NCBI GenBank assembly: GCA_014529385.2
Contig: CM043963.1
Coordinates: 81,682,412 to 81,746,411, forward strand
Source: Adiantum capillus-veneris
Lineage: Eukaryota; Streptophyta; Polypodiopsida; Polypodiales; Pteridaceae
DNA: 64,000 nucleotides
Reading direction: 5' to 3'
The translations under genes were made by a program, and so were the position numbers. The notes beneath the pieces were generated by a model. It had not been told where the DNA came from and searched no databases. It saw nothing but the letters and a program-made list of their open reading frames with translations. Positions 22,229 through 35,400 of this stretch are shown here, piece after piece (position 1 is the stretch's first letter; the number at the start of each line of letters is the position of its first letter).

Positions 22229-22811
22229 AAGAATGTATTCCTTGTCATAGTCCAGTAGTTCTTGCCCGGTGGCTACAATTGCAAGCCAACTGACCCAGGG
22301 ATAGATGCTGTTTACACATTCTCTGTAAACATTTTTTTGATTAATTAATGCAACAATCATTTCTCTGTAGACGTCTTTTTAATTATTTAATGCAAAAATC
22401 TAACTTTAGTTAACATTTGTGCTACTCATATCTTGGGCTTAGGTCACGCTTCGGGTGTTATTGGCTTGGTTTGGGCAAAATGATGGAAAACCAATTTGGG
22501 CTATACTGTAAAGTGTGTAGTGCCTCTAGACTTGAACACATGGCCAACCAATGAAAATTGGAGCTTTCAATTGAAGAGCTCTGCTTTGACTATCTAGACC
22601 AGTAAACAAGTGATAGTGTTGTCGTCTATTCCTCATTCTCATACTCATCACTGGAAGCATATAAGCTGTCAAGGGAATCTCCCATTTCTTCCATGAGGGG
22701 ATCTTGAATACCCTCAATGGCAGAAGAAGATCTTGTGTCTTTGCTCAAGGGCTCACCATTCTCAAATGTGAGCTGCCTAATAAGCCAGCTTACCAAATTC
22801 AAACTTGAAAA
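22229..22811. other. Spacer between the poly(A) polymerase retrocopy and gypsy-1
   Basis: AT-rich, no credible frame or repeat. It may include the retrocopy's 3' untranslated region; two similar segments (TTCTCTGTA at 22319 and 22362, each followed by a T-run and TTAATGCAA) form a small direct repeat. Confidence 0.4.
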
Positions 22812-23023
22812 TTATCCTCTTTTGAGCTGAGTTTTTTGGGTGTGTGTGTGTCTGTGTGGAGTGGGCAAGTGGAGTTTCTCTCCTCTCACTCCAGAGGTGT
22901 GTTCCCTGTCTCAGCAAGGTGTGTTGTGTAAGCCGAGTGGTGCCCCATAGTGTGTGTGTATCATTCCAAAAGTGTCTGTCGGGTCGTTATAGAGGCGCTG
23001 TGTGTGTTTTCATCCCGTTCACA
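22812..23023 (+). repeat. 5' LTR remnant of gypsy-1
   Basis: It matches 30349-30586 (CTCTTTTGAGCTGAG to CCCGTTCACA). The two (TG)n tracts inside are shorter here than in the 3' LTR. The upstream three quarters of the LTR are missing. Confidence 0.85.
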
Positions 23024-23028
23024 TTCTT

Positions 23029-23046
23029 TTGGTGCCCCCACGGAGG
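23029..23046 (+). other. Probable primer binding site of gypsy-1
   Basis: TTGGTGCCCCCACGGAGG lies 5 bases after the LTR end. It starts with TGGTGCC like other gypsy primer binding sites; the tRNA was not identified. Confidence 0.5.
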
Positions 23047-24058
23047 ATCTTCATCGAGTACCTTCTGCTTCGAGCTTCAAGCTTCGAGATTCGGGGCTAC
23101 AGGTTACAGGTTACATGGACAGGTACAGGTATGATTCACACAAGTGCAGGTAGCTGGAGTACAGTGATATACTAGTAGTGATGTCACTTGCAGTTGTTGT
23201 GGGTATGCATCACTTGGCGCCTATTTGAACGCATTGTCTGCTGGATTGTACGTTACTTGTGGAAACTGCCATTGTACGCATTTGTGGAGCCATACTTGGT
23301 TGTATTTGGCAGTCCTAACCATTTCTGAGACTTGGTCTCGAAGATAGTCATTTCTGAGACTTGACTATACGCGATTTGCATTAGCTTTCGTGTGAGGGTC
23401 GATAGCGTGAGGTTTTTATTGAGCTGGGGGATTCTCAAATGTGGAGATCCTTTCGGTGATACAGGTAGCTCGAGCACCCTTTTTGTACCTCGACATAGGC
23501 TATGTACTAGTGAGTCCTACTTGATGCTCGGGTTCTATTGTTGACAGTTTATGCATACATAGACAGTCTATATTTTGGGTTCCTACTGCTCTATTTTTCG
23601 GGAAACTCTGTCAAAATTTTTCCAAGTTATGATGGCTGGTTTTTTGGTCTTTTGAGCCATTTATGTTGTTATACTGCTGAAATTTTGGCAAAATCAGAGG
23701 TTAAGTCAGGTGTGCCTTCTTGGGAGCTTCATGGTTGGCTTTAATGGATGATCAAAATGGCCTTGAATTCACTCCATTTCATTTAACTCAAAGAATCCAG
23801 ATAAATGTTCATGTGTCCAGGAAGATTTTTTTTCAGCAGCGCATAGTCTTTATGTTCGGGTCAAGAAAATTACGAGAGATCTTGGAATGTCCTTTGCCTA
23901 TTGTAATTCCGATGATCAACTATGAAAACTCATTTGATGTGCATATGTTTGTCCTTATCTTAAGTTGAGCTCCATTGAAGTTCTGGGGATTGGGTAGTCA
24001 AAAGTTTTGGGTTCTTGCACTTCAAAGGGGTTCTCAAAGCATTGTAACTTGGGTAGCC
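23047..24058 (+). other. Untranslated leader of gypsy-1
   Basis: About 1 kb with no credible coding frame, between the primer binding site and the gag start codon. Confidence 0.5.
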
Positions 24059-24574
24059 ATGGCTTTCTCTTATCCAGAGTTTCATGGAAGAAGTGATGAA
24101 GATGTGGAAGATTTTTTGGAAAAGATGGAGGTTGCCTGCATTAGCAACCAGATTCATGACCCTGCGCAGATGTTACGTCTTCTCCAAATTTGTTTGAAGA
24201 GTGAAGCACGAGTCTGGTCCAAAACATTTGAAGAGGAGTTGCGTGCAGCGGATCCACCTGTAAGATTGAGTTGGGACAGTCTAAGGCATGGGTTGGAAGT
24301 GGAGTTTGTGAAGATAGAAGATCCTGACAAAGTGTGGCAAGAAGTACAAGGTTTGGTGCAAAAGGAAGGTGAGCCAGTAGATGCGTACATACGTAAGTTC
24401 TCATTGGCATGGGAGCGAATGTGCAAGGCCTTAGCACCACAGGTACCCCCGCCTGACATGATGAAGAAGGACAGGTTCTTGGCTGGTCTTTGGGAGAATA
24501 TACGTTGGAGAGTGGAGCTAAAGAAGCCTAGGACATATGAAGATGCACTAGAGGTAGCAAGGAACAAAGAGTAG
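24059..24574 (+). pseudogene. gag: Gag capsid domain of gypsy-1
   Basis: ATG at 24059 (MAFSYPEFHGRSDEDVEDFL). The gag fold pattern follows: LRLLQICLKSEARVW, then VQKEGEPVDAYIRKFSLAWE and KKDRFLAGLWENIRW. The frame stops at 24572-24574; the next frame carries on directly, so about one base has been lost or gained near 24565. Confidence 0.8.
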
Positions 24575-24615
24575 AAGTTGAGGAAAATGAGCCAGTTAGG
24601 GGTGGAGTCTTTGCC

Positions 24616-27600
24616 ATGAGGTCTGAATTTCAGCCTATGGATTCTTCGCAAGGTCGGGTTCATCATGAACCAGTGGTTTCTGTTACTCCTCAGGTTATGC
24701 CAGCAGTGGTCACTACATCGGTGCAAGATGATGGGCTAAGGCAAGAAATGAGGCAAGTGGTAGATTTGATGAAGAATCTCAGCTTAAACATGCTAGGTCA
24801 AGTGAGAAATAATCGAGGTCAAGGGAGGTATGCAAATCAGCCAGGAGGTGAAGAAAGACCTAGGAATGGTGTTGGACAAAGCAATGGTAGGTTTTGGAGG
24901 CAGACGCCCACATGTTACAACTGTGGAGAGTTGGGTCACATCAGCCCGCAATGTGATAAGCCACCAAGGATGGGGGGAGACATGTATCCATTGTCAAGAC
25001 AGGTGTTAACTAGGTCAAATGATTATGGCATCGAAATTAAGGGAGATGAAGGAACCAGTGGATTAACCCAAGAGGAAAAGGGAAAGACAAAAGTGCTAAG
25101 TGTAGTCACCTTGGAGAAGGCATCAAAGCTAGAGGATACATTAGTGATGCCTATTGGGAAGAGGACCACAGAGGATAAAGAAGGAAGAAGTGCCCAAGGT
25201 CCTAGTAAGAAGAAAGGAAAGAGCCATGAAGGCGAGGATGTCAAGGCCAAGAGAAAAAAGAGAGCTCGTCGAAAGTTTCATGTTTCAGATTTTCCACTAG
25301 GGGATGGGCAATTAAGCTATGACTTGAAGGAGGATCTGACGAGCAGGAAGGCAGATGTTACTTTTGGGCAGCTTATAGAGATGGTACCTAAGCTAAAGCG
25401 ACAGTGGAAGAGGATGGTTAACCCGATAGAGAAAGAGCCAAAGAGAGGTTCAGTAAAGGTGTTGGCAATGGATGAGCTACCAGACATTTGTCCAATAGTA
25501 GATGTGTGGCATAAAAGGAAAAATTTGGGACAAGGTTATGTGGATGGCGGAGCCCAAATATGCGTCATAACACACTCATACGTTGAGAAGATGGGTCTCA
25601 CAGTGGCTGGGGTGTCAGGTTTCCGGATTAGATTGGCAAACCATCAAAAAGTAAAATGCTTGGGTGTTGTAAAGAGCTTATAAGTGGAGGCATATGATGC
25701 AAAGGCAGTGGTTGATTTTCATGTGATGCCAGCAGGGTTGGGAGCATATCCTATTATACTGGGCAGACCATGGTTACGTACAGTGGGAGCTATTCAAGAT
25801 TGGCGACACGGTACGATTAGCCTCTATGGAAAGACAGGTACCAAGAAGCTTTATAATATGGACACAAGGAATCGATTAGAGGAGCTTTATGAAGATGAGG
25901 ATGAGTCTAGTGATGAAGACTATTCCACGGTGACAGATGAGGACAGTGATAACACTACCAGCAGTGATGAGGATGCTGATGTTGCATTTCTTTTGATGGA
26001 TAAAGAAATCCAGGAGTCTGGTTTAGTTGCATTTGCGAATGAAGTTGAAGATGAAAGTGACGAGCCTTATGAAGTGATTGAAGGGCTGATGCAAACCAAG
26101 GTTGAATTGTCAAAGAAGCAGGAATTGATGACAAAAATGATCAGTGGAGACCTCTCAACTATGGAGAAGGAGATATATTTGCAAATGCTGGCTAGTTTTC
26201 CTGATTTTTTTATTACTTCATATGAAGAGATCAGAGGGTTCAAGGGTGAAGAGATGCATATAGAGCTGAAAGAAGGTGCTAAACCAATGCGACAAAGGCT
26301 AAGAAGGATGGGTCAAGAGAAAATGGAAGCCTTGCAAGAAGAGGTGGACAAGTTATTGAAGGCAAGGTTCATAGTCCCTGTGGAGACCACAGAATGGGTG
26401 AGTCCAGTTGTAGTCAGTCCAAAGAAGGATGGGAAGTGGAGAATTTGTGTAGATTTTAAACCTTTAAATGCAGCCACTAAGAAGAACCCATATCCTCTTC
26501 CATTCATCGATCAGATCTTGGATTCAGTGGTAGGTTATGAGAGGTACAGTGTGTGTGATGGTTTTTCAAGCTATTTTCAATTGAAGATTGCTCTTAAAGA
26601 CCGCACAAAGACAACTTTTATTACGCCATGGGACTGCTATTGCTATACAATATTGCCGTTTGGGTTGTCAAATGGACCTTTCTTCTATCAAGAGAGAGCA
26701 AATTGGGTGTTGGAACCATTCATTGATAGTTGTGTTAAAGCTTTTATGGATGACTTCTGTGTCTATAGCAGTAGGGCTGAACACCATAGGAAGCTGCATA
26801 TGGTATTGGCTCGATATGATGAATGTGGAGGACAACTAAATCCAAAGAAATTTCATCTAGCACAGCCAAGGGTGGAGTTATTGGGCCACATGGTGTCAGA
26901 AAATGGCATTGAGGCTAATCCAGACAAGGTTAAGTCTATTATTCTTCTTCCATCACCTACGAGTACGAAGCAATTGACAACCTTTATACACAAAGTGAAG
27001 TACATGGCAAGGTTTATTCCATTGTCTTCTCAGATTCTTAATTCATTACAACAAGTGGCAAAGCATGATCCATTGCAATGGGATGACAAGTGTGAAGAAG
27101 TGTTTCAAGAGGTGAAAGAGGTGTTAGGGGGGTTGTCAGCCATGCAGGCTCCTGATTGGGAGAAAGTTTTTTATGTAAATCCCTCAGTAGGGGATGATGC
27201 CATTGGAGCCATGCTATTGCAAAAGGGGAAGGGCAGCCATTATATGAGGCCAGTGTATTGTGCAAGCCGAGTGAAGTTGGTAGCGGAGAGAAAGTTCTCG
27301 GAAGTAGAGCTAGTGATGGCTAGTGTAATATTTGCTTGTTGACGATTTCGTCATTACTTGCTACCACGACCTTTTGTTTTCTTGACGAGTTATGCCTTTT
27401 TGCCACAGTTAATTAATGGCACTAACATGTCAAATGTGGTGAAGAAATGGGTAATTGAGCTACAAGAGTTTGAGTTCTCTTTTCTAGTGGAAGATAGTAC
27501 AAGGGCTACCCTAGCTGATTTGTTGACCTACAAGGAGAATCCCCTTATTGTTAAGGAAGAGGTGGTGAGAAAGGTAGTTGAAGAAGTGCCACAGATCAGC

Positions 27601-29301
27601 AATGCACATGTGTTGTTCTTTGATGGTTCATACAGAAAGAGCCATGATGCAGCTTCAGGGGGTATAGCACTTTATGATCCAGAGGGGAAGCTAGTATGCA
27701 AGAGAGGGTTCAAATTGGATGCTCATAGTAACAATGAGGCTGAATATGCTACTCTGGAAGCCGGATTACACATTTGTTTGAAGCATGGGGTTTGAAGGTT
27801 GAGCATAAAAGGTGATGCCTTGTTAGTGGTGAAGCAAGTGCTGGGTGTGTGGAAGAGCAACAATACCTCATTGAAGGAAATGTGCTTTAGAATTGAAGGC
27901 CTGTTAAAAAAGTTCGAAGCATGGAGCATCAGACACATTGAACGTGCTCTAAATGGAGAGGCACATGAAGCAGCTCAAGGCATGATTGGGGAGCTATTTG
28001 TGTTGAGGACCACTTTACCTCTTTATCATGGCCAGGAACGTTTGGCTCAAGAAGAGGAGTTTTTGCTAACAGGAATCATTCCAAAGAAGATTCAGAAGTC
28101 TAAGAAGTATGGCTTTGTGCGTAGAGCATACATGTACAAATTGATTGGTGATGTCTTATACATGAAAGGGGTTGATCTCGTGTTGAGACGTGTACCTTGG
28201 CGGGAGGAGCTTTACAGAGTGCTGGAAGAGAATCATGAAGGTGCATGTGGTGGCCATTTTGCTCTAAAGATCACCTTGCATAAGATTTTGCAAGAGGGGT
28301 ATGTATGGCCTAGTTTGCACAAGGATGTTCACCATTGGTGTAGGTCTTGCAATAGGTGTCAAGCATTTGGGAAGAGATTGTTGGAGCCAGAGCTACGAAA
28401 AACCATTATGGCGTTTGATGTGTTGGAAAAGTGGGGGATTGATGCAATAGGCCCGTTACCTATCACAAGCAGGGGCAAAAGCTATATCTTGACGATAGTG
28501 GACTATCTCTCTAGATGGGCAGAGGCTATAGCAGTAAAACAGATCATTGCAAAGGATGTGGCAAAATTTGTGTATGATGAAATATGTTGCAAGTTTGGGG
28601 TGCCATTAGAGCTACTTTCAGATAAGGGGCCAGGATTTAGAGCTAAACTGCTAGATTTCTTATGCGCAAAGATGAAGATTAGGCACCAGCATACCACTCC
28701 TTATTACCCGCAGTGTAATGGCTTAAATGAAAGATTCAATGGTGAGTTGGTACAAATCCTTTCTAGAGTGACAGAGCACCAAGGAAAGAATTGGGATTTG
28801 GAATTGCCTAGTGCATTATGGGCTTATCGTACTTCGGTGAAGACAGGTACAGGGTTTACGTCATTTCATTTGGTGTATGGAAAGGAAGCACTATTGCCTG
28901 TGGAGGTAGAGTTTCCTGCCGTCAAAATGTTAGAGAAGTTGCTTGGACCGCCTAGTGATGCATTCAAAGAGAGGCTCTTGTAGTTACAAGAGGTTCAGTT
29001 GGATAGGATGAGCGCATTGGAGCATTATGGGCAGATGCAGGATAAGGCTTTGGCAAAGATAAATGAAAAGGTCAAAAGTAAGGGTATCAAGAAGCATGAC
29101 TTGGTTTTGCGCTACAACAGTAAGCTGGACAACACCTTCCAAAAGAAGTTTCAAATTAAGTGGGAAGGCCCTTTCAAGGTAGTGGAGTGTTTCTCGAATG
29201 GTATATATCAGTTGGCTAACCTGGATGGGGTTCTACATAAGCCAAGGGTAAATGGATTGCGTCTTAAATTGTATCATGCTAGATTGATGATGGTGGAGTA
29301 G
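24616..29301 (+). pseudogene. pol: Gag zinc knuckle and pol polyprotein of gypsy-1, four in-frame stops
   Basis: One frame throughout, with stops at 25681, 27340, 27793 and 28981. Order: zinc knuckle CYNCGELGHISPQC (about 24913); protease YVDGGAQICVI and IILGRPWLRTV (25540-25790); an acidic spacer (25880-25980); reverse transcriptase from about 26270 with KAFMDDFCVYS (FMDD at 26742-26753); RNase H; a second RNase H with LFFDGSYRKSHDAASGG and NNEAEYATLEAGL (27610-27760); integrase with the HHCC zinc region (ACGGHFALK, CRSCNRC), Asp in KWGIDAIGPLP, Asp in LLSDKGPGF and Glu in LNERFNG (28220-28750); then the C-terminal domain with W-E-G-P-F. Catalytic residues are kept; only the stops disable it. 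At least two stops lie where CGA or CAG/CAA would be expected. Confidence 0.9.
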
Positions 29302-29624
29302 GATGAGCTGTCTGTGGAGCAAGTGATGTCTGTGAGGGATGAGGAGACCTGTGATGAGGCGAGCCTCATATCTCTTTTTCTGCTGCTGATCATGAATGAT
29401 CTAGCAGGCTAGGGGATGGGCAAATTATGTCAGGAGTTTTTTGGAGTAAGAGATTGTGCATATGTACATATCCATGCATGGTGCATCAAATATAGAATTG
29501 CCCATTTTTCAGAGCCAAGTGGTTACGTGGGGCCCAAATGTGTACAGGTAGGACAGGGTGTACATAGTGCAGCGATTTTCACTATTACCAGTACCACTGT
29601 GTTTTTTCTATAATAAAGAGGAGT
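29302..29624 (+). other. 3' untranslated segment and purine tract of gypsy-1
   Basis: No coding content. It ends with the purine-rich AATAAAGAGGAG before the LTR. Confidence 0.5.
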
Positions 29625-30586
29625 TGTTAGCGCGTAAAACTTCTCGAGGAAGCTATCCACGGACCGACGACATGAGGTAAGCAGATGCGTCAGATGGCAT
29701 CTAGTGGAGTCAGGAGGCCGAACGGGGTCAATATTTGCACGTGGATGAATACGGACACAACGTGGGTGTTTTCTTGTGAGAGTTATGCAGAAAGGTCATC
29801 ATTAGGACCACTTTTTGGGGCCACTTCACGTGGTTGCGAGACGCATTATTGAAAATAAATGAGTGCCAGGTGTGCGGATGATGCAAAAAGGTCACAACTA
29901 TGCACTGCGAGGTCAGTTTTTGGCCTGTTCGGGGTCCGTTTGCGGTCATCTAAAAGGCCACGGGTGCCCAACAAATAAAGCTAAGTGTGGGAACTGAAAA
30001 AACTGAGAGAAGATCAGAAAAAACGTGGAGAAGAGAGGAGGAACAGCCGCAGGTGTGTTTTTGGGGGGTTTTTGGAGCTTGTTTTGGTCGTAAACTGCTC
30101 ATCCGATGTCGGATTTGAGCACTTTGACATTGTAGACTGGGGTTTTGGGCCGTTCCGGACGCGATGGCGCTGTCCATTTTTCCAAATTTCTCACTCTTTT
30201 TTTGCTATTTTGGCTGTGTAAGTTTCTCCTATGAGCGAAGCTTCTGCTCCAATTTGTGATTGTATCTGGTATCTTTTACCCATATTGTGTGAGCTATTTG
30301 CCCCACTGGTGTTGGCCCAAGCTCAATTGTATCTAAACATCATAAATTCTCCTCTTTTGAGCTGAGTTTTTTGGGTGTGTGTGTGTGTGTGTGTGTTTGT
30401 TTGGAGTGGGCAAGTGGATAGTCTCTCTCCTCTCACTCCAGAGGTGTGTTCCCTGTCTCGGCCAGGTGTGTTGTGTAAGCCGAGTGGTGCCCCATAGTGT
30501 GTGTGTGTGTGTGTGTGTGTGTATCATTCCAAGAGTGTGTGTCGGGTCGTCATAGAGGCGCTGTGTGTGTTTTCATCCCGCTCACA
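29625..30586 (+). repeat. 3' LTR of gypsy-1
   Basis: 962 bp from TGTTAGCGCG to CTCACA. It holds (TG)n tracts at 30376-30398 and 30499-30522 that are longer than in the 5' remnant. The last 238 bp match 22812-23023. Confidence 0.85.
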
Positions 30587-31153
30587 GCGTCTGATCCAAG
30601 GCTTGCTCTCCTTGTCATGTCTATCAAATATTGCATTTGCTTTGGCTTCACAAGCTCATTATAAGGCCTTGGGATTGAGTTCAAAGAGGTTTTTGAAGTG
30701 AAAAGTCTAGTCGCAACCTCTACCAAATTTGAAAGCTTTCATCTCTTCGATTTATGCAATTAAAAGTGTGATTAGCCACTTGTATTGATTGGAATCTCTT
30801 TTGAAAAATAAGAATTAATTAATATATATTTCTTTGGGAAGGGGGTTGTGTTGGGTAAAGGCCGCCACGGTCGCCGGCTTGCGTGTACCCTCCCTTCACT
30901 CTCTAACTCCACCAACCTTTCTTATATCTCTTATACAAAGTAATGAAGAGACACAAGCTGGAGCCACAAAGTTGTGTGTTTTCCCCAAAAACCTTGTGCT
31001 TCTCTTTCTCTTCTCCTTCCCCCTTCCTTGCACATATGCATACTTCCTTGAGCACACATAGTGCTATTGAGTTCTTTTGATAGCAGATATCCCCATAGGG
31101 ACCCATTTACTGCATGCAACAGTTTTGTGACGCTTGTTTGTGCACAATTACTC
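30587..31153. other. Spacer between gypsy-1 and gypsy-3
   Basis: No credible frame, RNA gene or repeat; a C/T-rich stretch lies at 30999-31030. Confidence 0.4.
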
Positions 31154-31160
31154 ATGTACA

Positions 31161-32371
31161 TGGAGTTTCTAAAAGTGAGAGAGATATATTTGGTTAGGAA
31201 GAGAGATGAAATTAGAGATATATGCTGGATTAGAGATGAAAAAAAAACAAAAGAAACCAACAAAATAACAAAGTAAAAAACATCTTACTTGACAAACTCT
31301 TCGGGAGTTATTAACCATTTTGATGGAGAGAGAAGAAGAGGGAAGACTTCAAGCCTTGATTGCTGCACCAAGTTCAAAACCTTCTTTGATTAAAGTTGAT
31401 CTTCCAAGGATAGCTTACAAGATTGGCTAGCCTTCCTCTAGGAGCAAGTGTAGGCTTAGGCTTATGTTTATTGCTAAGTACAATTAGGCATCAATTCTCT
31501 CACTTTCTCATGAATGGTTTTCAAGGAAAAAGAGGTCCCCTTTTATAGGTGAAGGGAATCCCCAAGGGTTACACAAAAAAGAGAAAATCCAATGTGAACA
31601 GGAACTGACAAAGTTTGAAATCAGTTGTCCCTGCATGATGTGGGCAGACTGGGGTCCACCATTTTGATCATATCTCCTCAACCATGGCTTCAAATAAAGA
31701 AATAAAAATAGGGATAGAAAATTTAGCTCATGAACTACGACTCTCAATGTATATACTTTTTCCAATCCAGATTGGAACCTTGTGTAAAAAATTCACTAAA
31801 ATAGGGTATTGTTTTGGCAGCAAAAGTCTTCTTGTGGTCCCCTTAGCTTAGACTTCCACTTGATTCCAATGGACACCTCATACAATATGAAAGCATGATT
31901 GCTCCTTGACAAAGTTTTGTAAGCATCCTCTTAATAATGCATTAAAATGAGTGTATTTTTTAAAAACATGCAAGCTGATGTCCCACTAGGATTTGATTCC
32001 TTCCTAGTAGCTATTAAAAAGAAATGTAAGAAATGCATGAAAAATACATAGAATATATATATATTGGAAGCTACCCTAGATATAGGATCTACCTAGGTTG
32101 TGAGATAATAATGAGATAGTAGAAAGAAAGAACCAATGCTTTTTGCCCCAAGTTAAAGAGGCATAGTTATTGACGCTTTTTTCCATAGTACTTTCTAACG
32201 ATAAAGTAAGAATATGTTACCCTTGAGATAGATAATAGGATGAGATAGAAAGCTTATTATTATACTTAGATATCCGTATTTACATTATAGGAAATGTACT
32301 TCTGTATCTAAAAAGTTATAAGATAGTTTTTGTAGCATTCATTCCCACTATGTATGTGTCACATCACGACA
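31161..32371 (-). repeat. 3' LTR of gypsy-3
   Basis: 1211 bp. On the minus strand it begins TGTCGTGATG right after a purine tract (complement of 32372-32383). It matches 49646-50718 and 38752-38900. A TATA box (complement of CCTTTTATAG, 31539-31548) is shared with the other copy. Confidence 0.85.
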
Positions 32372-32430
32372 TCCACCCCCTCTAAACCTGCACATCCTCT
32401 GGTATGTGCTACATATGATTTTTTGCAGTT

Positions 32431-35400
32431 TCAATTCCCTTGTAGATCTTCCATGATTTCATCTTCATTGATAGCTTTCAACACTTCATCTTGACTTTGA
32501 TCTTCACCTATGTTTTGCTCTTCCTTTTCCTCAACATCTTTTGGATCACTGTCTCCTCTTCTCTTAAACACTTTGATCCTTTTTCCTGCCATGGGAACCT
32601 TTACTTTTGTACCATCTAGTTCAGACAAGTTGTAAGTAGTATTTTCATGTACATGCTTTACAATATATACGTTCCAAACCATCTTTTTGAGAACTTACAC
32701 ATGACTGTGTGTTGGTTATCAAGGTTACTATCATACACTAAAACCCAGTCACTTTTGTGAATTGCTTTGCTCCTGAGTTGATGTCGCTTATCAAAGTAGT
32801 CCTTGTTTTTCAACCTGGTATTTTTTAGTGACATTTTTGTAGCCTCAATTTCTCCAGGCCTTCTCTCTAGTTGCCTTATACGCAATGCAAGGAGCTCTTC
32901 CCTATTAAGCCCCTCTTGCCAAGGTTGTACATTCCATGTGGGAATTGTATCTTCAATCGGCATCATGGGCTTTTGACCATACATCAACTTCGCAGGCATA
33001 TAGTTAGTTACTCAGCTATGTGTTGTACGCTCATCCTACAACGCATATGGCAACAATCTTAGCCACTCACCAACTCTTCCTTTGCAAGCCTTGGCCAAAT
33101 CTTTGATGATAAGAGAAATCTTGATTCCTAAACTGGAAAAGAACTCCCTTGCTTCCTCGGCATCCATTCACATCTGTTTGCAGTGATATTTCCTACACAA
33201 CCATAACAACAAATCACCTCATCGAGAAGGAACTTGCATACATCTTTTGTGGTTTTTGCTTTTAATGCTCGCCCTTGAACCTGGTTAGTTAGGTCCTCCC
33301 ATGCAAGAACTAAGTATCTCATATGCTAGAGTCCTAAAGGCATTGTGACTAGATGCACAACCCATTTATAGTGCATGGCTAGTGGATATGTAGGTTGCAA
33401 CTCATCACAATGTTGGACATTTGAATACATTTGTCAAGTTACACACGACTCTACGAATTGTAATACATCTTTATACATACCCTTCCACCATTATTTTTCT
33501 TTCAACTTTGAGAAGGTTTCCCACACACCCTGTGTCCATCCCATAGACTCTCATGAAACTCTTGCATGAGATTTACTTGAGTCTATTTTTTACATATAAC
33601 CCTTTGTGGTGTAACACCCTTTTGTTTAGGATGCTTCCACAAGTAACCATCAGCAATGTTCTTCTGGTGTTGAGCGGCTTCTAATTATCCCAAGAAGTGG
33701 TAGACAACCTATTTCTACAACCACATATGCTCCAATTAGGTACTCTTTTCCAAATGTTTCAAGGCTGTAACCACACCCCATAATTCTCTCTTTATCTGTG
33801 GATAATTTCTTTGGCGATCACTCAGTACCTTTGCTCCAAATCTCACCACATACATGTGTCCTTCTTCATCATCTTGCCCTATTGCCCATCTAATTCCTGT
33901 AGGATTGGTGTCTACTGTCACAACTATTGGTCCTTTACACTCATAGTCTACCTTTCTCAAGGATGGTGTTGATTGGAGAAACTCCTTTATATTTTTCATG
34001 ACTTTTACATGTGCTTCTATCCATTATAACTTTTGATTCTTTCTAAGAAATTGATAAAGAGGATCAGGTAAATGTGCATAATGTGGAGTCCAAATAACAT
34101 AAAAGACACATGCTCCTAGAAAACTTCTAACATCAGTAATGCTAGTGCATATTTCGTTCATTCTTTGGATGACATCTACCTTTGTTGGACAAGGTTTCCT
34201 ACCATATGGGCCGCACATGTGCCCCACAATGAGCACGTCACTGACACCAAACATAGGCTTTTTCCCTGACAAAGCAAGATTCACTTATTTCAACCTAGAC
34301 AAAATTTTATCACAATCATTTATGTGATTTTCCACAAACATGCAACATCCCCTGAGATCCAAAGCTTCATCTTTCTCTCTTTCTTCAAATCCTTTGATAA
34401 GCAAACCATCAATGAAAGGCATTTTCATTTGAGGAATACAGTCACGTAAGACCTTATTCATCCCATTCATCATATGTGCAACCGAGTTGGTTACTCCATG
34501 TGGCAAGGTACACATTCTTACCAAACCTAAAGATATCCTCATGGTTGTCAAGTCTCTGATTTCTATTGCAAACTGAAATTGATCATACCCTGAGTAGGGG
34601 TCCGCCATTGAGTAGATTGTTCTCCCTGCAAACACCTTTGCAAACTCATCCACAATTGGACCTATACCTACATTTCTAATTATCACCTGGTTTACTGGTT
34701 GCATATCTTGGATGAAGCATAGAGCACCATTCTTCTTTGGAACTATGAACCACATGTTTGAGTATGGAGCACAAAAGGCTCCAAAATCCCCATTTTGATC
34801 TTTTATTCAATAGCTCTACTAACTTTGGCAAATGAGTCTTTGGAACCAGAATAGACTGTAGATTCCAAAGCACATGAGGTATTGTAAAAATTACCATAGG
34901 AGCTACAATGGAAGAATCAACACATCCTATCTCATGTGGCTCAAATGCAAAAGCCTTACCATACTTTGAAAGCATTTCTTTAAAGCACTTTGTTTTCTTT
35001 TATGTTAGAAACTCCTCGCAGCCAATCTGAAACTCTTGAAAAGACTCCTTTATGAAGGTGTGCCCAATCTTTTCAGGATTCCTCAAACTTGGTTGCAAAG
35101 AAGCCTACTCAATCTTTTCCTTGTTTTTGGGTCGTAAGGGTGAAACTTTTGGTTTCACCTTCTTTGCTACACTCTTGTATTTAGTTCCAACATGGACTTC
35201 TAGACCAAGTGTTTTCTTGAAACATTGGTTTTCTTTGAAATATTCTAAGACTTGATACATTTCAACAGATCCCACTTCCACAACTTCATTCCCAAGATGC
35301 AAACTAGACTCCATTATAGCATCAAGCTCATCCATGTATCTACAAAGGAAACTTGCTCAAACACACCAAAAACATTTTCACTGTGCTCAAGAAATCCATT

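Larger units (their letters stand above)
22812..30586 (+). mobile_element. Ty3/gypsy retrotransposon, Tat-like with dual RNase H (gypsy-1)
   Basis: Order: 5' LTR fragment (22812-23023), primer binding site, leader, gag (24059), protease, reverse transcriptase, RNase H, a second archaeal-type RNase H, integrase, and 3' LTR (29625-30586). The FMDD catalytic form and the extra RNase H before integrase point to the Tat lineage. Only the last 212 bp of the 5' LTR remain. No target duplication can be seen because of that truncation. Confidence 0.88.
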
